Source: Cryobacterium sp. MP_M3 (lineage in GTDB: Bacteria > Actinomycetota > Actinomycetes > Actinomycetales > Microbacteriaceae). From it: a DNA stretch of 64,000 nt. Positions 32,210 through 40,883 of the stretch are shown piece after piece. Within the stretch, counting starts at the first letter, position 1, and the number at the start of each line of letters is the position of its first letter. Below the pieces are notes generated by a model. It was not told where the DNA came from. It was given only the letters and a program-made list of their open reading frames with translations, and made no database searches. The stretch is taken from NCBI RefSeq assembly GCF_015752155.1, contig NZ_JADOVI010000002.1, forward strand, positions 124,001 through 188,000, read 5' to 3'. The position numbers were made by a program, and so were the translations under genes.

Positions 32210-34159
32210 ATGCGTCGCCTGGTTCGCCTTCTCCTGTCCGGTTCACTGGTGCTCGCGGTTTCGCTCGGGGCTCTCGTGCTGCTCGGGGGGACGGCCTCAT
32301 CACCGGCCAGCGCCTCGGTGCCTGGCCTGACGAACCCTCGACAGCCGGCGGCTGCCCCCGGCGCTCTCCGCTCCGGCACCGACGATTTCACCTTCGACTC
32401 CTGGCACTCCGAGTTCCGGCTCGGCCTCACCGCGGACGGCCACTCCAGCCTCACCACCACCGAGACGATCGTGGCCCGGTTCCCGGACATCGACCAGAAC
32501 CACGGCATCCGTCGTGCCATCCCCACCCACTACGACGGCCACCCGACCGGCCTCACCCTGGTCAGCGTCACCGACGAGAACGGCACGCCCCGCGCCTCGG
32601 AGAGCGAGACCACCAGCGACAACGGGCCCGAGTTCCTCACCTTGACGATCGCGGCCGACGACTTCGTGCACGGCGCGCAGACCTACGTGATCACCTACCG
32701 CCAGATCGACGTCACCCTCGTTCCCGACAACGCGAACGACGAGGAGTTCTATTGGGAGGTCAACGGCACAGGCTGGAACCAGCCGTTCGGCGACGTCTCG
32801 GCAACGCTGACCGTGGCCGACGCGCTCGTGCCCCGGCTCACCGGCCAGACGGACTGCTACCAGGGCGGCATCGACTCCTCCGCTGCCTGCGCCGGCCTGA
32901 CCAGTTCGGCCGACGAAAGCCAGGTCACGGCAACCGCCGGAGCCCTCGGCCCGCACGAGGGACTCACCATGGTGGTCGCGTTCGAACCCGGCACCTTCGT
33001 GCCCCGGGACTCGTCCTTCACGGCGAACCCGTTCCCGAGCATCGGCCTCGGCGCGGCCCTGATCGGCCTGATCGGGGCGATCATGGCCTCCGTGCAACGG
33101 GCCACCCGCTGGCGCAACGCGCCGGGGCGCCCCACCATCATTGCCGAGTACCTGCCGCCGAAGGGCGTCAACCTGCTCCAGGCCGGCGACGTGTCAGCGG
33201 CATCCGCCAAGGCCATGGCCGCCCAATTCCTCTCCTTCGCCGTGCGCGGCAACGTGCGGGTGCTCGAGGGTGACGGCAAGAAGCACTACCTGCTCGAGCT
33301 GCGGTACTCCCGCGGTCTCGACCCGACCGAGCACGCGGTGCTCGCCAAGCTCTTCCCGGGCCTCGCCCCCGGCACGCTGCGCGACCTGAAAGCGAAGGAC
33401 ACGGGACTGGCGACCGCGCTCCTGGCCGAACAACGCACCAACCGCAAACGGATGCTCATTGACGGCCTCCGGGAACACAAGGGCGGCTCGACCCGCCGCT
33501 GGCTCTTGTTCGCGGCCGTGGCCAGCGCCGTGATCGCGATCGTCGCGAGCATCATCGGCCTGGTCGCCGAGATCGGCGGAGGGTGGCCGGCCCTGGTGCT
33601 CGTGCTGGGCATCCTCTTCGCCGCGGTCACCATGATCATGGCCGGGAGCGTGCGGCCGCTCACCGCGGCCGGCTCGGAGCTGCGCGACTACCTCAAGGGC
33701 GTCAAGCTCTACATCGGCGTGGCCGAAGCCGACCGGCTGCGCGTTCTGCAGAGCCCGGTCGGCGCCCTCCGGTCGCCGTACCGGCCCGAGCCGGCCGAGG
33801 TGCTGGCCGACGCCGGGCTCGACGCGACCGGCTTGCCGGCCGGCGCGATGGATCCGAACCGGCCGTTGCAGGTGCTGAAACTCTACGAACGGCTGCTGCC
33901 GTACGCCGTATTGTTCGGCCAGGAGAAGGAGTGGTCCGGCGTGCTCGGAGAGTACTACACGCGCAGTGGCACCCAGCCGGACTGGTACGCCGGAAGTGCC
34001 GGCTTCAACGCCGGTTACTTCGCGGCGGGCATCAGCTCGTTCGCGAGTTCCACCTCGGCCGCCTGGTCGGGAACGGCGTCCAGCTCGTCCAGCTCGGGCG
34101 GGGGAGGCGGCGGTTCCGTCGGCGGGGGCGGCGGCGGCGGCGGGGGAGGGGGCGTCTGA
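32210..34159 (+). CDS. DUF2207 domain-containing membrane protein
   Basis: A 649-residue exported/membrane protein. A signal-anchor (RRLVRLLLSGSLVLAVSLGALVLL in outline, residues 2-26) precedes an extracellular beta-rich DUF2207 domain (about 50-260). A membrane helix near 275-295 (LGAALIGLIGAIMA) leads to a cytoplasmic part, then two helices near 425-480. The protein ends in a Ser- and Gly-rich tail with long glycine runs. Function is unknown; the family is common in actinobacteria and firmicutes. The downstream gene starts inside its stop codon (TGATG), so the two are translated together. Confidence 0.87.
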   Translation: MRRLVRLLLSGSLVLAVSLGALVLLGGTASSPASASVPGLTNPRQPAAAPGALRSGTDDFTFDSWHSEFRLGLTADGHSSLTTTETIVARFPDIDQNHGIRRAIPTHYDGHPTGLTLVSVTDENGTPRASESETTSDNGPEFLTLTIAADDFVHGAQTYVITYRQIDVTLVPDNANDEEFYWEVNGTGWNQPFGDVSATLTVADALVPRLTGQTDCYQGGIDSSAACAGLTSSADESQVTATAGALGPHEGLTMVVAFEPGTFVPRDSSFTANPFPSIGLGAALIGLIGAIMASVQRATRWRNAPGRPTIIAEYLPPKGVNLLQAGDVSAASAKAMAAQFLSFAVRGNVRVLEGDGKKHYLLELRYSRGLDPTEHAVLAKLFPGLAPGTLRDLKAKDTGLATALLAEQRTNRKRMLIDGLREHKGGSTRRWLLFAAVASAVIAIVASIIGLVAEIGGGWPALVLVLGILFAAVTMIMAGSVRPLTAAGSELRDYLKGVKLYIGVAEADRLRVLQSPVGALRSPYRPEPAEVLADAGLDATGLPAGAMDPNRPLQVLKLYERLLPYAVLFGQEKEWSGVLGEYYTRSGTQPDWYAGSAGFNAGYFAAGISSFASSTSAAWSGTASSSSSSGGGGGGSVGGGGGGGGGGGV

Positions 34160-34512
34160 TGGGCACTCCTGTTGCTCCCACCTTCACCCGGTCCGCGCTC
34201 GCACCGGGCCTGCTCGGCGCCATGGCGCTGCTCGGCGGCCTCGCCCTGCTCGATTCGCCCGGCTACATCGTCATCCGCTACGCCGTGAGCATCCTGGCGT
34301 TGATCATCTGCGTCTTCGCCTGGCAGGCACGGTCCTGGTGGTGGCTGCTCCTGCTCGGCCCGATCGCCGTGCTGTGGAACCCGGTCTTCGTGATCGCGCT
34401 GCACGGGCAGGGCTGGGTGTCCGCCCAATTCGCGGCCGCGCTGGTCTTCATCGTCGTCGGCGTGCTCACCAAAGTACCGGTGCAGCGGGCCGGTGGCGCG
34501 GGCGTAGACTGA
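34159..34512 (+). CDS. Small four-helix membrane protein (DUF6804-like)
   Basis: A 117-residue membrane protein with four hydrophobic segments (about residues 14-32, 37-55, 58-80 and 86-104), including ARSWWWLLLLGPIAVLWNPV. It is coupled to the DUF2207 gene by a one-base stop/start overlap. Its pattern recalls the uncharacterised DUF6804 group, but I cannot confirm that without a profile search. Confidence 0.7.
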   Translation: MGTPVAPTFTRSALAPGLLGAMALLGGLALLDSPGYIVIRYAVSILALIICVFAWQARSWWWLLLLGPIAVLWNPVFVIALHGQGWVSAQFAAALVFIVVGVLTKVPVQRAGGAGVD

Positions 34513-34697
34513 ATCAGCGCCTTGAAAGCCCGGCCACCGTCTTGACCGTGCCGCTCCCCGAAAAACGTGAGCTGCACGAATATGGTTGACGCGGTGTTCG
34601 ATTCAGGGTTCGGCGTATCGATCGCACCGGCGTCCACGGATGCCGCACCACGACGAGCGCGGCTCCGTCTGCCGTGCTGCTGTGAAGTTGGAGAAGA

Positions 34698-36878
34698 ATG
34701 GCATACACCCGCCAGCAGGCCGCAGGTTCGAACAACCGTGCCGCGGCCGGAGGCCGCGCCAGGCAGCGGCCCCGTTCCCGTGACGACGACGCGCCCATCA
34801 TCCCCATCCTCGCCCGCAAGGTGCGCGAAGTGGAAGCGAAGGCGCAGACTGGTGGCAAGCTCGGCCCGACCAACCGCACCAAGTACCAGGTCATCGCCCT
34901 GCTCATGCGCGAGGAGCGCGCCAGGGTCAAGGCTGACAAGGAACTCACGGACGCGAACCGGGCGGAGCTGCTCAAACGCCTCGACGGCATCGCCCAGATC
35001 CTCGCGAAGACGGCCGCCCGCGACACCAGCCTGATCACCCTGCTCGAACCCGACGCCGGTGTCTCCACCGTCGCGCAGCGGTTCCGCCGTGACTGGCTGC
35101 TCGAATCCGGGGCCGAGCTCAGCCCCGACGAGCTCATCATCACCCGCGAACCGGAGGCCAAGCCCGAGGTCGCCGAGAACCAGGTCGTCCCGCAGTCGGT
35201 CAAGGCACGTCAGCTCGCGAACCCGTTCCTCGCGCCCGACTTCAGCGCGGCCCAGGCCCGCCCCGTCGTCTCCGCCCGCCGGCTCGCGAACTGGGACCTG
35301 ATCGGCCCGTTGTTCAAGTCCTTCGAGTACGGGTCCGGCGGCCAGGCCGCCAGCATGGACCTGCCGGAAGCACCCAAGGTTGACCGGCTGTCGCCTCCCG
35401 GGATGGAGCTGATGCGTCACCAGGCCCGGTTCGTGGAGAGCGCGCGTCTCGGCCACCGCAGCTACCTGCTCGCCGACGAGCCCGGGCTCGGGAAGACGGC
35501 GCAGAGCCTGCTCGCGGCATCCGTCGCCGGCGCCTACCCGCTTCTGGCCATCGTGCCCAACGTGGTCAAGATGAACTGGGTTCGCGAAGTCGAAATGTGG
35601 ACCCCGCACCGCAGGGCCACCGTCATCCACGGCGACGGCCAGACCCTCGACGCGTTCGCCGACGTCGTCATCGTCAACTACGACGTGCTCGACCGGCACC
35701 GCACCTGGCTCGGAACGCTCGGCTTCAAGGGCATGGTCGTCGACGAGGCCCACTTCATCAAGAACCTGCAGTCCCAGCGGTCCAAGCATGTGCTGGCCCT
35801 GGCCGAGCAGATCCGCCGCCGCACCCCGGGCGGGAACCCGCTCCTGATGGCGCTGACCGGAACGCCGCTGATCAACGACGTCGACGACTTCCGCGCGATC
35901 TGGCAGTTCCTCGGCTGGATCGACGGCGACAAGCCCACCCCGAAGCTCATGCAGCGGCTCGAAGCGACCGGGCTGACCCCCGCCGACCCCGGCTTCTACG
36001 CCGAGGCTCGCGCCGCCGTGATCGACATGGGCATCGTGCGCCGCCGCAAGATCGACGTCGCCGCCGACCTGCCGGCCAAGCGGATCGCCGACCTCCCGGT
36101 CGAACTCGACGACGACCTGGGCCGGTCCATCCGCCAGGCCGAGCGCGAACTCGCCGCCCGCCTGGTCACCCGGTACAACGGCCTCGTCGCCGCCCGGCAC
36201 CCGGGCGAGAAGCACCCCGTGCTCACCGAGGAGCAGCGTGCCGCATTCATCCGCGCCGTCGCTCACGCCGAACTCGAGGAATCGAAGGGCCAGACCACGG
36301 GGGAGAACGTCTTCACCATGGTGCGCAAGATCGGCCAGGCCAAGGCCGGCCTCGCCGCGGACTACACCGTGCAGCTCGCGCACTCGGTGGGCAAGGTCGT
36401 GTTCTTCGCCAAGCACATCGACGTGATGGATGCCGCCGAGGACATCTTCGCCAAGCGCGGCCTGCGCTCCGTCTCACTGCGCGGCGACCAGACGGCCCTG
36501 GCCCGCCAGGCCGCGATCGACTCGTTCAACAACGACCCGGGCGTCGCCGTCGTGGTCTGCTCGCTCTCCGCGGCCGGCGTCGGCGTCAACCTGCAGGCCG
36601 CGTCGAACGTCGTGCTCGCCGAGCTCAGCTGGACCGCCGCCGAACAGACGCAGGCCATCGACCGGGTGCACCGGATCGGCCAGGACGAACCCGTCACCGC
36701 GTGGCGGATCATCGCCGCCCACACCATCGACGCTCGCATCGCCGAATTGATCGGCAGCAAGCAGGGCCTCGCGGCCCGCGCGCTCGACGGGGCAGAGGAC
36801 GAGATCTCGTCCGCCGACTCCGTTCAGGCCAGCGCATTGATCTATCTGCTCACCCAGGCACTTGACGGGGAGCTGTAG
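34698..36878 (+). CDS. SNF2/HepA-family DEAD-like helicase
   Basis: A 726-residue SF2 SNF2-type ATPase. The N-terminal 235 residues carry a charged region unique to the actinobacterial type. The ATPase core follows: RHQARFVESARLG (Q-motif region), LADEPGLGKTAQSLLA (Walker A, about 260), VVIVNYDVLDRH, MVVDEAHFIKN (DEAH, about 348), ALTGTPLIND, then the second RecA lobe with VVFFAKHIDVMDAAEDIF, SAAGVGVNLQAA and IDRVHRIGQDEPV. Relatives anneal or remodel DNA (SMARCAL1-like) or recycle stalled RNA polymerase; which applies here is open. GGAGAAGA precedes the ATG. It is probably monocistronic. Confidence 0.9.
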   Translation: MAYTRQQAAGSNNRAAAGGRARQRPRSRDDDAPIIPILARKVREVEAKAQTGGKLGPTNRTKYQVIALLMREERARVKADKELTDANRAELLKRLDGIAQILAKTAARDTSLITLLEPDAGVSTVAQRFRRDWLLESGAELSPDELIITREPEAKPEVAENQVVPQSVKARQLANPFLAPDFSAAQARPVVSARRLANWDLIGPLFKSFEYGSGGQAASMDLPEAPKVDRLSPPGMELMRHQARFVESARLGHRSYLLADEPGLGKTAQSLLAASVAGAYPLLAIVPNVVKMNWVREVEMWTPHRRATVIHGDGQTLDAFADVVIVNYDVLDRHRTWLGTLGFKGMVVDEAHFIKNLQSQRSKHVLALAEQIRRRTPGGNPLLMALTGTPLINDVDDFRAIWQFLGWIDGDKPTPKLMQRLEATGLTPADPGFYAEARAAVIDMGIVRRRKIDVAADLPAKRIADLPVELDDDLGRSIRQAERELAARLVTRYNGLVAARHPGEKHPVLTEEQRAAFIRAVAHAELEESKGQTTGENVFTMVRKIGQAKAGLAADYTVQLAHSVGKVVFFAKHIDVMDAAEDIFAKRGLRSVSLRGDQTALARQAAIDSFNNDPGVAVVVCSLSAAGVGVNLQAASNVVLAELSWTAAEQTQAIDRVHRIGQDEPVTAWRIIAAHTIDARIAELIGSKQGLAARALDGAEDEISSADSVQASALIYLLTQALDGEL

Positions 36879-36987
36879 GAGCGCCCCTCACCGGCGTTGA
36901 TTTGAATCCGGGCCCATTACGGGACCATCATTAGTAGGCGGTGAAGGCGCCGACATGGTTAATCGTGCATGAAGGAGCTGTCACAAA

Positions 36988-38016
36988 ATGAAAATTGGTA
37001 TCCTCACCAGCGGTGGAGACTGCCCAGGACTGAACGCCGTTATTCGCGGTTCCGTCCTTAAAGGCGTTCGCGTTCTCGATGCCGAATTCGTCGGCATTCG
37101 GAACGGCTGGAAAGGCCTTGTAGAGGGCGACTTTATGACCCTGGACCGGCACAGCGTGCGCGGTCTTTCCCGCCAGGGAGGCACGATCCTCGGCAGTTCG
37201 CGCACGAACCCGTTCGAGGGCGATCGCGGCGGCCCCGTTAACATCCAGAAGACGATGGACGCAGAGGGCATCGACGCGATCATCGCGATCGGCGGCGAGG
37301 GCACCCTCACCGCGGCACGCCGTCTGACGGATGCCGGGATCAAGATCGTCGGCGTCCCCAAGACGATCGACAACGACCTCGAGGCGACCGACTATTCGTT
37401 CGGTTTCAACACCGCCGTCGAAATCGCCACCGAGGCCATCGACCGCCTCCGCACCACCGCGGACTCGCACGGCCGCTGCATGATCGTCGAGGTCATGGGC
37501 CGCCACGTGGGCTGGATCGCCCTGCACGCCGGCATGGCCGGTGGAGCCCACGCCATCCTCACCCCTGAGCAGCCGCAGACGATCGACCAGATCTGCGCCT
37601 GGGTGCTGCACGTTCGCGACCGCGGCCGCGCACCCGTGCTCGTCGTGTCGGAGGGCTTCAAGCTCGCCGGCATGGATGAGGCCCTCTCCACCAAGGGCCT
37701 CGACGCGTTCAACCGCCCCCGCCTCGGCGGCATCAGCGAGATGATCGCCCCCATGATCGAGGAGCGCACGGGCATCGAGACCCGCGCGACCGTGCTCGGG
37801 CATACCCAGCGCGGCGGTGCCCCGTCGGCCTACGACCGGGTGCTCGCCACCCGCCTCGGAATGGCAGCCGTCGACGCCGTCTACGCCGGCCAGTGGGGCT
37901 CCATGGTTTCGCTGCGCGGCACCGACATCGAGATCGTCAGCATCGCCGACGCCACCATCGGCCTGAAGACCGTCCCGCAGGCCCGCTACGACGAGGCCGC
38001 CGTTCTCTTCGGCTAA
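36988..38016 (+). CDS. pfkA: 6-phosphofructokinase, actinobacterial group III type
   Basis: A 342-residue phosphofructokinase making fructose 1,6-bisphosphate in glycolysis. Motifs: TSGGDCPGLNAVIRG (residues 7-21), IGGEGTL (about 92), PKTIDNDLEAT (about 114), MGRHVGWIAL (about 171) and LGHTQRGGAPSAYDR. The Gly in GGEGT, where PPi enzymes have Asp, together with the Lys in PKTID, indicates an ATP-dependent member of the clade that also contains PPi-PFKs. A clear GAAGGAG ribosome-binding site precedes the ATG. The first 30 codons are noticeably richer in A and T than the rest. A strong two-part hairpin follows the stop. Confidence 0.95.
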   Translation: MKIGILTSGGDCPGLNAVIRGSVLKGVRVLDAEFVGIRNGWKGLVEGDFMTLDRHSVRGLSRQGGTILGSSRTNPFEGDRGGPVNIQKTMDAEGIDAIIAIGGEGTLTAARRLTDAGIKIVGVPKTIDNDLEATDYSFGFNTAVEIATEAIDRLRTTADSHGRCMIVEVMGRHVGWIALHAGMAGGAHAILTPEQPQTIDQICAWVLHVRDRGRAPVLVVSEGFKLAGMDEALSTKGLDAFNRPRLGGISEMIAPMIEERTGIETRATVLGHTQRGGAPSAYDRVLATRLGMAAVDAVYAGQWGSMVSLRGTDIEIVSIADATIGLKTVPQARYDEAAVLFG

Positions 38017-38038
38017 ACCCGTCAGGACCGGCACCGAG

Positions 38039-38086
38039 GGGTCCCGAACCGTTCTTCCCGCATCGCGGGAGTCCGGTTCGGGACCC
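38039..38086. terminator. Nested hairpin between convergent pfkA and mycoredoxin genes
   Basis: Outer arms GGGTCCCGAACCG (38039-38051) and CGGTTCGGGACCC (38074-38086) pair perfectly; inside is a second stem TCCCGC/GCGGGA (38056-38061, 38065-38070). The symmetry suits termination in both directions. Confidence 0.75.
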
Positions 38087-38141
38087 TTCGCCGGTTCTGC
38101 CTCGGTTCCGTCGTCGGTTCCCGTTGGTTCCCGGCTCGGGC

Positions 38142-38396
38142 TCAGGCCAGTTTGGCCTGCACCTGCGCGAGCGACGGGTTCGTTGCCGCCGACCCGTCGG
38201 GGAAGAGCACGGTCGGGACAGTGCGGTTGCCGCCGTTGAGGCTCATCACGAGCTCTGACGTGCCGTCGACCTCTTCGACGTTCACCTCGGTGTAGCCGAT
38301 GCCGACCCGGTCGAGTTGGGACTTCAGGCGCGAGCAATAGCCGCACCAGGTCGTCGTGAACATGGTGATGGTTCCGGATGCGGGCACGAAGTTCAT
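38142..38396 (-). CDS. mrx1: Mycoredoxin (glutaredoxin-like, mycothiol-dependent)
   Basis: An 84-residue thioredoxin-fold protein with the active site TTTWCGYCSRLK (Cys18 and Cys21) and the conserved GGNRTVPTVLFPDGSAATNPS segment in outline, both diagnostic of Mrx1. It reduces mycothiol mixed disulfides in actinobacteria, so the organism should make mycothiol. It converges with pfkA and diverges from the Nudix gene with 78 bp between. Confidence 0.93.
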   Translation of the reverse strand: MNFVPASGTITMFTTTWCGYCSRLKSQLDRVGIGYTEVNVEEVDGTSELVMSLNGGNRTVPTVLFPDGSAATNPSLAQVQAKLA

Positions 38397-38462
38397 CCCC
38401 GAAGCCTAACAAGGCCCGGCCCGGGCAATGCTGGGGCCCCCGTCGCAGCCCGCCGGCGCCGG

Positions 38463-38468
38463 TACCAT
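38463..38468 (+). promoter_or_regulatory. -10 box of the Nudix gene
   Basis: TACCAT, exactly 6 nt before the ATG at 38475. Confidence 0.5.
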
Positions 38469-38474
38469 GGGGCA

Positions 38475-38948
38475 ATGGCCCTTCCCCAGGTGTGCGCCTG
38501 TTACCTCACCCGGCGGAGCCCTGACGGGGCTCTCCAGGTGTTGCTCGGCCGCAAGAAGAAAGGCCTGGGCCTCGGTAACATCGTCGGCCTCGGCGGCAAG
38601 CTCGAGCCGGGGGAGACCCCCGTGCAGGCGGCGGTGCGCGAAATCGAGGAGGAGTCCGGCCTGTCCGTCGCGGAGGCCGATCTCTCGCCCCTCGGTGTGC
38701 TGACCTACCTGTTCCCGCACCGGGAGTCTTGGAGCCAGGAGTCCACCGTCTTCGTCTGCGCCCGGTGGGAGGGGATTCCACGCGAGTCCGACGAGCTGGA
38801 TCCCGAGTGGTTCGACGTGGCGTCCCTGCCCGTTGACGAGATGTGGGACGACGCCAGGCACTGGCTGCCAGGGGTGCTGTCCGGGATCCCGGTGCGGGCC
38901 ACCTTCACCTTCGGCGAGGACCTCGCATCCGTGGTCGCGCGGAGCTGA
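38475..38948 (+). CDS. Nudix hydrolase, MutT/8-oxo-dGTPase-like
   Basis: A 157-residue Nudix protein. The Nudix box GGKLEPGETPVQAAVRE followed by EEESGL (about residues 38-59) fits the consensus exactly. The N-terminal QVCACYLTRRS, the GRKKKGLGLGNIVGLGG stretch and the C-terminal DELDPEWFDVASLPVDEMW in outline resemble eukaryotic-type MTH1/8-oxo-dGTP diphosphatases, suggesting a nucleotide-pool cleaner, but substrate is inference. It is probably leaderless. Confidence 0.89.
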   Translation: MALPQVCACYLTRRSPDGALQVLLGRKKKGLGLGNIVGLGGKLEPGETPVQAAVREIEEESGLSVAEADLSPLGVLTYLFPHRESWSQESTVFVCARWEGIPRESDELDPEWFDVASLPVDEMWDDARHWLPGVLSGIPVRATFTFGEDLASVVARS

Positions 38949-39063
38949 ATTGACCTGCCTGCCTCAGGCTGTCAGGATCAGTGGAGAAGCTTGATCGCAC
39001 GGCCTCCGCGGGGAAGCGAACGGATTCGGCACTCCAACTTCAACACAGTCAAGAGAGATGCCG

Positions 39064-40254
39064 GTGGATTTCACCCTGATCGTTGTGCTGGTCATCGCAC
39101 TGGCCCTGGTTTTCGACTTCACCAACGGGTTCCACGACACCGCGAATGCGATGGCAACCCCGATCGCGACCGGCGCCATGCGCCCCAAGGTCGCCGTCGG
39201 CCTGGCCGCCGTGCTCAACCTCGTCGGCGCGTTCCTCTCCACCGAGGTGGCGAAGACGGTGTCGGGCGGAATCATCCGTGAAGGCGACGGCGGGGTGCAG
39301 ATCACCCCGGAGATCATCTTCGCGGGACTGATCGGCGCCATCGTCTGGAACCTGATCACCTGGCTGCGCGGCCTGCCGTCCAGTTCCAGCCACGCCCTGT
39401 TCGGCGGACTGATCGGCGCGGCGATCATCGGGATCGGCTTCCAGTCGGTCGACTACAACGTGGTCGTGGCCAAGGTGATCCTGCCCGCGCTGATCGCGCC
39501 GCTCACCGTGGGAGTGGTCGCGTTCATCGCCACCCGGCTCGCCTACTTCATCACCCGGCGTGACGCCGGCCGCGCGGACGGCCGGGGCGGTTTCCGCTAC
39601 GCCCAGATATTCTCCTCCTCGCTCGTCGCCCTCTCCCACGGCACCAACGACGCGCAGAAGACGATGGGCGTGATCACGCTCACCCTGATCGCCGGCGGCG
39701 TGCAGTCGGTCGGCAGCGGCCCCCAGCTATGGGTCATCGTCGTCTGCGCCCTGGCCATCGCCATCGGCACCTACACCGGTGGCTGGCGGATCATCCACAC
39801 CATGGGCCGGGGCCTGACCGACGTCAAGCCGGCCCAGGGCTTCGCGGCGGAGACCAGCACCGCGGCGACCATCCTCGCCTCCAGTCACCTCGGCTTCGCC
39901 CTCTCCACCACCCAGGTGGCCTCCGGTTCGGTGATCGGTTCCGGCCTCGGCCGTCGCGGCGCCACCGTGCGCTGGGGGATGGCCGGCCAGATCGCGCTCG
40001 GCTGGGTGCTCACCCTGCCGGCCTCCGCCATCATGGGTGCTTTCGCCGCCGGCTTCGCCCTGCTCGGGCCGGTCGGCATCGTGATCGACCTGCTCCTCGG
40101 CTCGCTCGTCGTCGTGCTGTTGTTCCGCCGCGCCCAGCGCAGCCGCATCTCGCACGACAACCTGCACGACATCGATGACGCCGGCCGCGTCGTCAAGATC
40201 CGCAAGACACCGCGCAAGATCGCGCGCCGGGACCGGAAGAAGGTCGCGCTGTGA
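39064..40254 (+). CDS. pit: Low-affinity inorganic phosphate transporter, PiT family
   Basis: A 396-residue membrane transporter taking up phosphate (as metal-phosphate) with protons. Both PiT signature repeats are present: FDFTNGFHDTANAMAT near the N terminus and ALSHGTNDAQKTMG near residue 200, plus SSSHALFGGLIGA. About ten membrane helices. I prefer the GTG at 39064 because AAGAGAG lies 7 nt upstream; an in-frame ATG at 39058 would put that site directly against the start. A small membrane protein gene overlaps the stop (GTGA). Confidence 0.93.
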   Translation: MDFTLIVVLVIALALVFDFTNGFHDTANAMATPIATGAMRPKVAVGLAAVLNLVGAFLSTEVAKTVSGGIIREGDGGVQITPEIIFAGLIGAIVWNLITWLRGLPSSSSHALFGGLIGAAIIGIGFQSVDYNVVVAKVILPALIAPLTVGVVAFIATRLAYFITRRDAGRADGRGGFRYAQIFSSSLVALSHGTNDAQKTMGVITLTLIAGGVQSVGSGPQLWVIVVCALAIAIGTYTGGWRIIHTMGRGLTDVKPAQGFAAETSTAATILASSHLGFALSTTQVASGSVIGSGLGRRGATVRWGMAGQIALGWVLTLPASAIMGAFAAGFALLGPVGIVIDLLLGSLVVVLLFRRAQRSRISHDNLHDIDDAGRVVKIRKTPRKIARRDRKKVAL

Positions 40255-40583
40255 TCGACTGGGCAGCATTCGTCGTCGTCGCCGGGGCGTCGCTCCTCGG
40301 CTCCGTTGTGGTGGTGAGCCTGTACTCCCTCGGCCTCCGGCTGCTGACCAGCGCCGGCCGCGCCCTCGTCGTCGACCCGCAGTCGTTCACCGGGGCGATC
40401 ACCATCCTCACCCCGAAGCGGGCGGCCAAGGAAGCCAAGCGGGCCCGGAAGACGGCATCCGCCAACCCGCTCACCGTGGGCCAGAAGCGGCTCGCCCTCG
40501 TCGGCGCCTACGCCTGTTTCGTGCTCTGCGTCGGAGCGGTGCTCTACGGCGTCTACCTGATCGTCCCGGCCCTGCACCGCTAG
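40251..40583 (+). CDS. Small membrane protein linked to PiT transporter
   Basis: A 110-residue protein with an N-terminal helix (about residues 5-30), a basic cytoplasmic loop (TPKRAAKEAKRARKTAS) and a C-terminal helix (about 80-103). The GTG overlaps the pit stop codon, so translation is coupled and it probably assists or regulates the transporter. It is not a PhoU homologue by eye. No named family recognised. Confidence 0.8.
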   Translation: MIDWAAFVVVAGASLLGSVVVVSLYSLGLRLLTSAGRALVVDPQSFTGAITILTPKRAAKEAKRARKTASANPLTVGQKRLALVGAYACFVLCVGAVLYGVYLIVPALHR

Positions 40584-40596
40584 CCCGTTCCGTTCC

Positions 40597-40679
40597 GTTC
40601 CGAATTCAGGAGTTGGGCCCGGAACAGTGCGACGGATGCCCGCCTGGGCCGGGCATCCGGGCTGTTCTCCTGAATTCGG
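40597..40679. repeat. 83-nt palindromic element, copy A
   Basis: Outer arms CCGAATTCAGGAG and CTCCTGAATTCGG, inner AACAG/CTGTT pairing, and an apical stem GGATGCCCG/CGGGCATCC. The left side has a 10-nt bulge (TTGGGCCCGG) unmatched on the right. Confidence 0.85.
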
Positions 40680-40758
40680 CACAGGTCCGGCCTGGGTTGT
40701 CGGAGGTCTCGCCTCCCGGTCGCCTCGCCTCCCGGTCGTCCCAACCGTCAGCCAGTTC

Positions 40759-40846
40759 TGTTCCGAATTCAGGAGTTGGGCCCGGAACAGTGCGACGGAT
40801 GTCTGCCACGGCCGGGCATCCGGGCTGTTCTCCTGAATTCGGAACA
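40759..40846. repeat. 83-nt palindromic element, copy B
   Basis: Same orientation and length as copy A. Outer arms at 40759-40775 and 40830-40846 are a perfect 17-bp inverted repeat. Differences from copy A cluster in the apical left arm (40801-40810), where pairing is weakened. Confidence 0.85.
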
Positions 40847-40850
40847 CGCT

Positions 40851-40869
40851 CTGCCGGGGGTGCCGGCAG
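40851..40869 (-). terminator. Terminator hairpin for the uracil permease gene
   Basis: CTGCCGG/CCGGCAG, a perfect 7-bp stem with a 5-nt loop, 14 nt beyond the permease stop on the minus strand. Confidence 0.5.
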
Positions 40870-40883
40870 GGCGAGGGCGGGGG

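Larger units (their letters stand above)
40584..40883. other. 300-bp gap between convergent genes, filled by repeats
   Basis: This is the longest gene-free stretch. It holds two copies of an 83-nt palindromic element, a spacer with a duplicated CGCCTCCCGGTCG, and a terminator hairpin for the uracil permease gene. Short open frames inside it arise from the repeats and are not supported as genes. Confidence 0.8.

Noticed and set aside
40606..40836. Short open frames in the repeat region
   Set aside because: They exist on both strands because of the tandem palindromes; no ribosome-binding site or protein-like composition.
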